37,593 nt of DNA from the IMG/VR virus record IMGVR_UViG_3300043331_000585, positions 1-37,593 of that record. The stretch is one strand, 5' to 3'. Positions within the stretch are counted from its first letter, which is position 1, and every line of letters begins with the position of its first letter. Positions 37,308 through 37,593 of this stretch are shown piece after piece. Below the pieces are notes generated by a model. It was not told the DNA's origin and did no database searches. It saw only the letters and a program-made list of their open reading frames with translations. The position numbers and the translations under genes are program-made. The DNA is from a virus.

Positions 37308-37593
37308 ATAAGGGGAAGGGGAAGCATCAAAGAGAAAGGGAGAGCAGAGTTAGTCAGAAGGGGAACGGGGATCGCGTAGATAGGTCAAAGAAGGGACTTT
37401 CGGCGTCAGAATTTTTCGTGGTGACTGTCCGTAGGTATGCGGTTGGGCGGATTGACGACCCCCGGTTCGCCACTCTCCGCGGTCATCGTGGGTAGGGGTA
37501 CCCAGGTTTTCCAAGCGGGCTCACCGCGGACCGTGGTGGGTGGTGGGTACCCGGTGATTGATTCGCTCGAGCCGATCGGCCGGCGGTGGAGGG

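Larger units (their letters stand above)
36787..37593. other. Long non-coding region at the right end
   Basis: About 800 bases without a convincing gene. It contains the rest of the heptamer repeat, a weak plus-strand frame (36792-37106), a cluster of CGCTACA motifs (37006-37187), a large GC palindrome (37206-37307) and a purine-rich tract (37310-37370). A frame open to the right edge from ATG 37437 looks random. The content suits a control or replication region more than coding DNA. Confidence 0.6.

Noticed and set aside
1-37593. Circular contig joined through the methyltransferase gene
   Set aside because: Continuing the frame from position 1 into 37593 gives a short proline-rich tail and a stop, with none of the late methyltransferase motifs. 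No terminal repeat was seen.
37437-37593. Plus-strand frame open to the right edge
   Set aside because: It has an ATG but no ribosome-binding site, and Gly/Val/Arg composition as in random GC-rich DNA. It cannot be judged without more sequence.
1-37593. CRISPR array, insertion sequence, rRNA or tRNA
   Set aside because: No regularly spaced direct repeats, transposase motifs, T-loops or rRNA segments were seen.

Overview
The window reads as most of the genome of a temperate, tailed double-stranded DNA phage of a high-GC, probably actinobacterial, host. The sequence looks GC-rich by eye. GTG (and one TTG) start codons are common, and most neighbouring genes overlap by 4 bases (ATGA, GTGA, TTGA). 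At least one operon seems to begin with a leaderless transcript, a habit typical of Actinobacteria. No host genes, rRNA or tRNA are visible. The host assignment is inference. The window is not closed: a cytosine-C5 DNA methyltransferase runs off the left edge and joining the two ends does not restore it. No polymerase, helicase or primase is present, so part of the phage may lie outside.

Layout. (1) 1-6149, minus strand: a leftward early operon of about 20 mostly tiny, translationally coupled genes. It holds two small HTH proteins, several zinc-knuckle proteins, membrane micropeptides, a YqaJ-type exonuclease plus RecT annealing pair, a RusA resolvase and the truncated methyltransferase. One gene (4874-5141) is split by a one-base frameshift at a G6 run. 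(2) 6150-6294: a divergent switch with two opposed sigma70-like promoters and two different palindromes. (3) 6295-7892, plus strand: an XRE-type repressor, a tyrosine integrase and a two-helix membrane protein. A structured 97-base inverted repeat at 7519-7615 is a candidate attP or RNA element. (4) 7901-36428 (possibly from 36786), minus strand: the late genes. Read in the direction of transcription they are small virion proteins, a tail-spike/fibre module (744, 213 and 547 aa), terminase large subunit, portal, three internal/ejection-type proteins (2003, 358 and 602 aa), scaffold, major capsid protein, capsid accessory proteins, head-tail adaptor, a beta-rich nozzle-like protein, a C1q-like protein, and a lysis cassette with an NlpC/P60 endolysin, an HExxH metallopeptidase and holin-like membrane proteins. 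(5) 36787-37593: about 800 bases with no convincing gene, holding a cluster of CGCTACA repeats, a large GC palindrome and a purine-rich tract.

No tape-measure protein, tail-tube protein or tail-assembly chaperone frameshift is visible. Together with the adaptor, nozzle-like and giant internal proteins this points to a short-tailed (podovirus-type) virion. The most striking gene is the 2003-aa protein between portal and scaffold. It ends in a staphylococcal-nuclease-like domain and may be a DNA-ejection protein that carries a nuclease with the virion.
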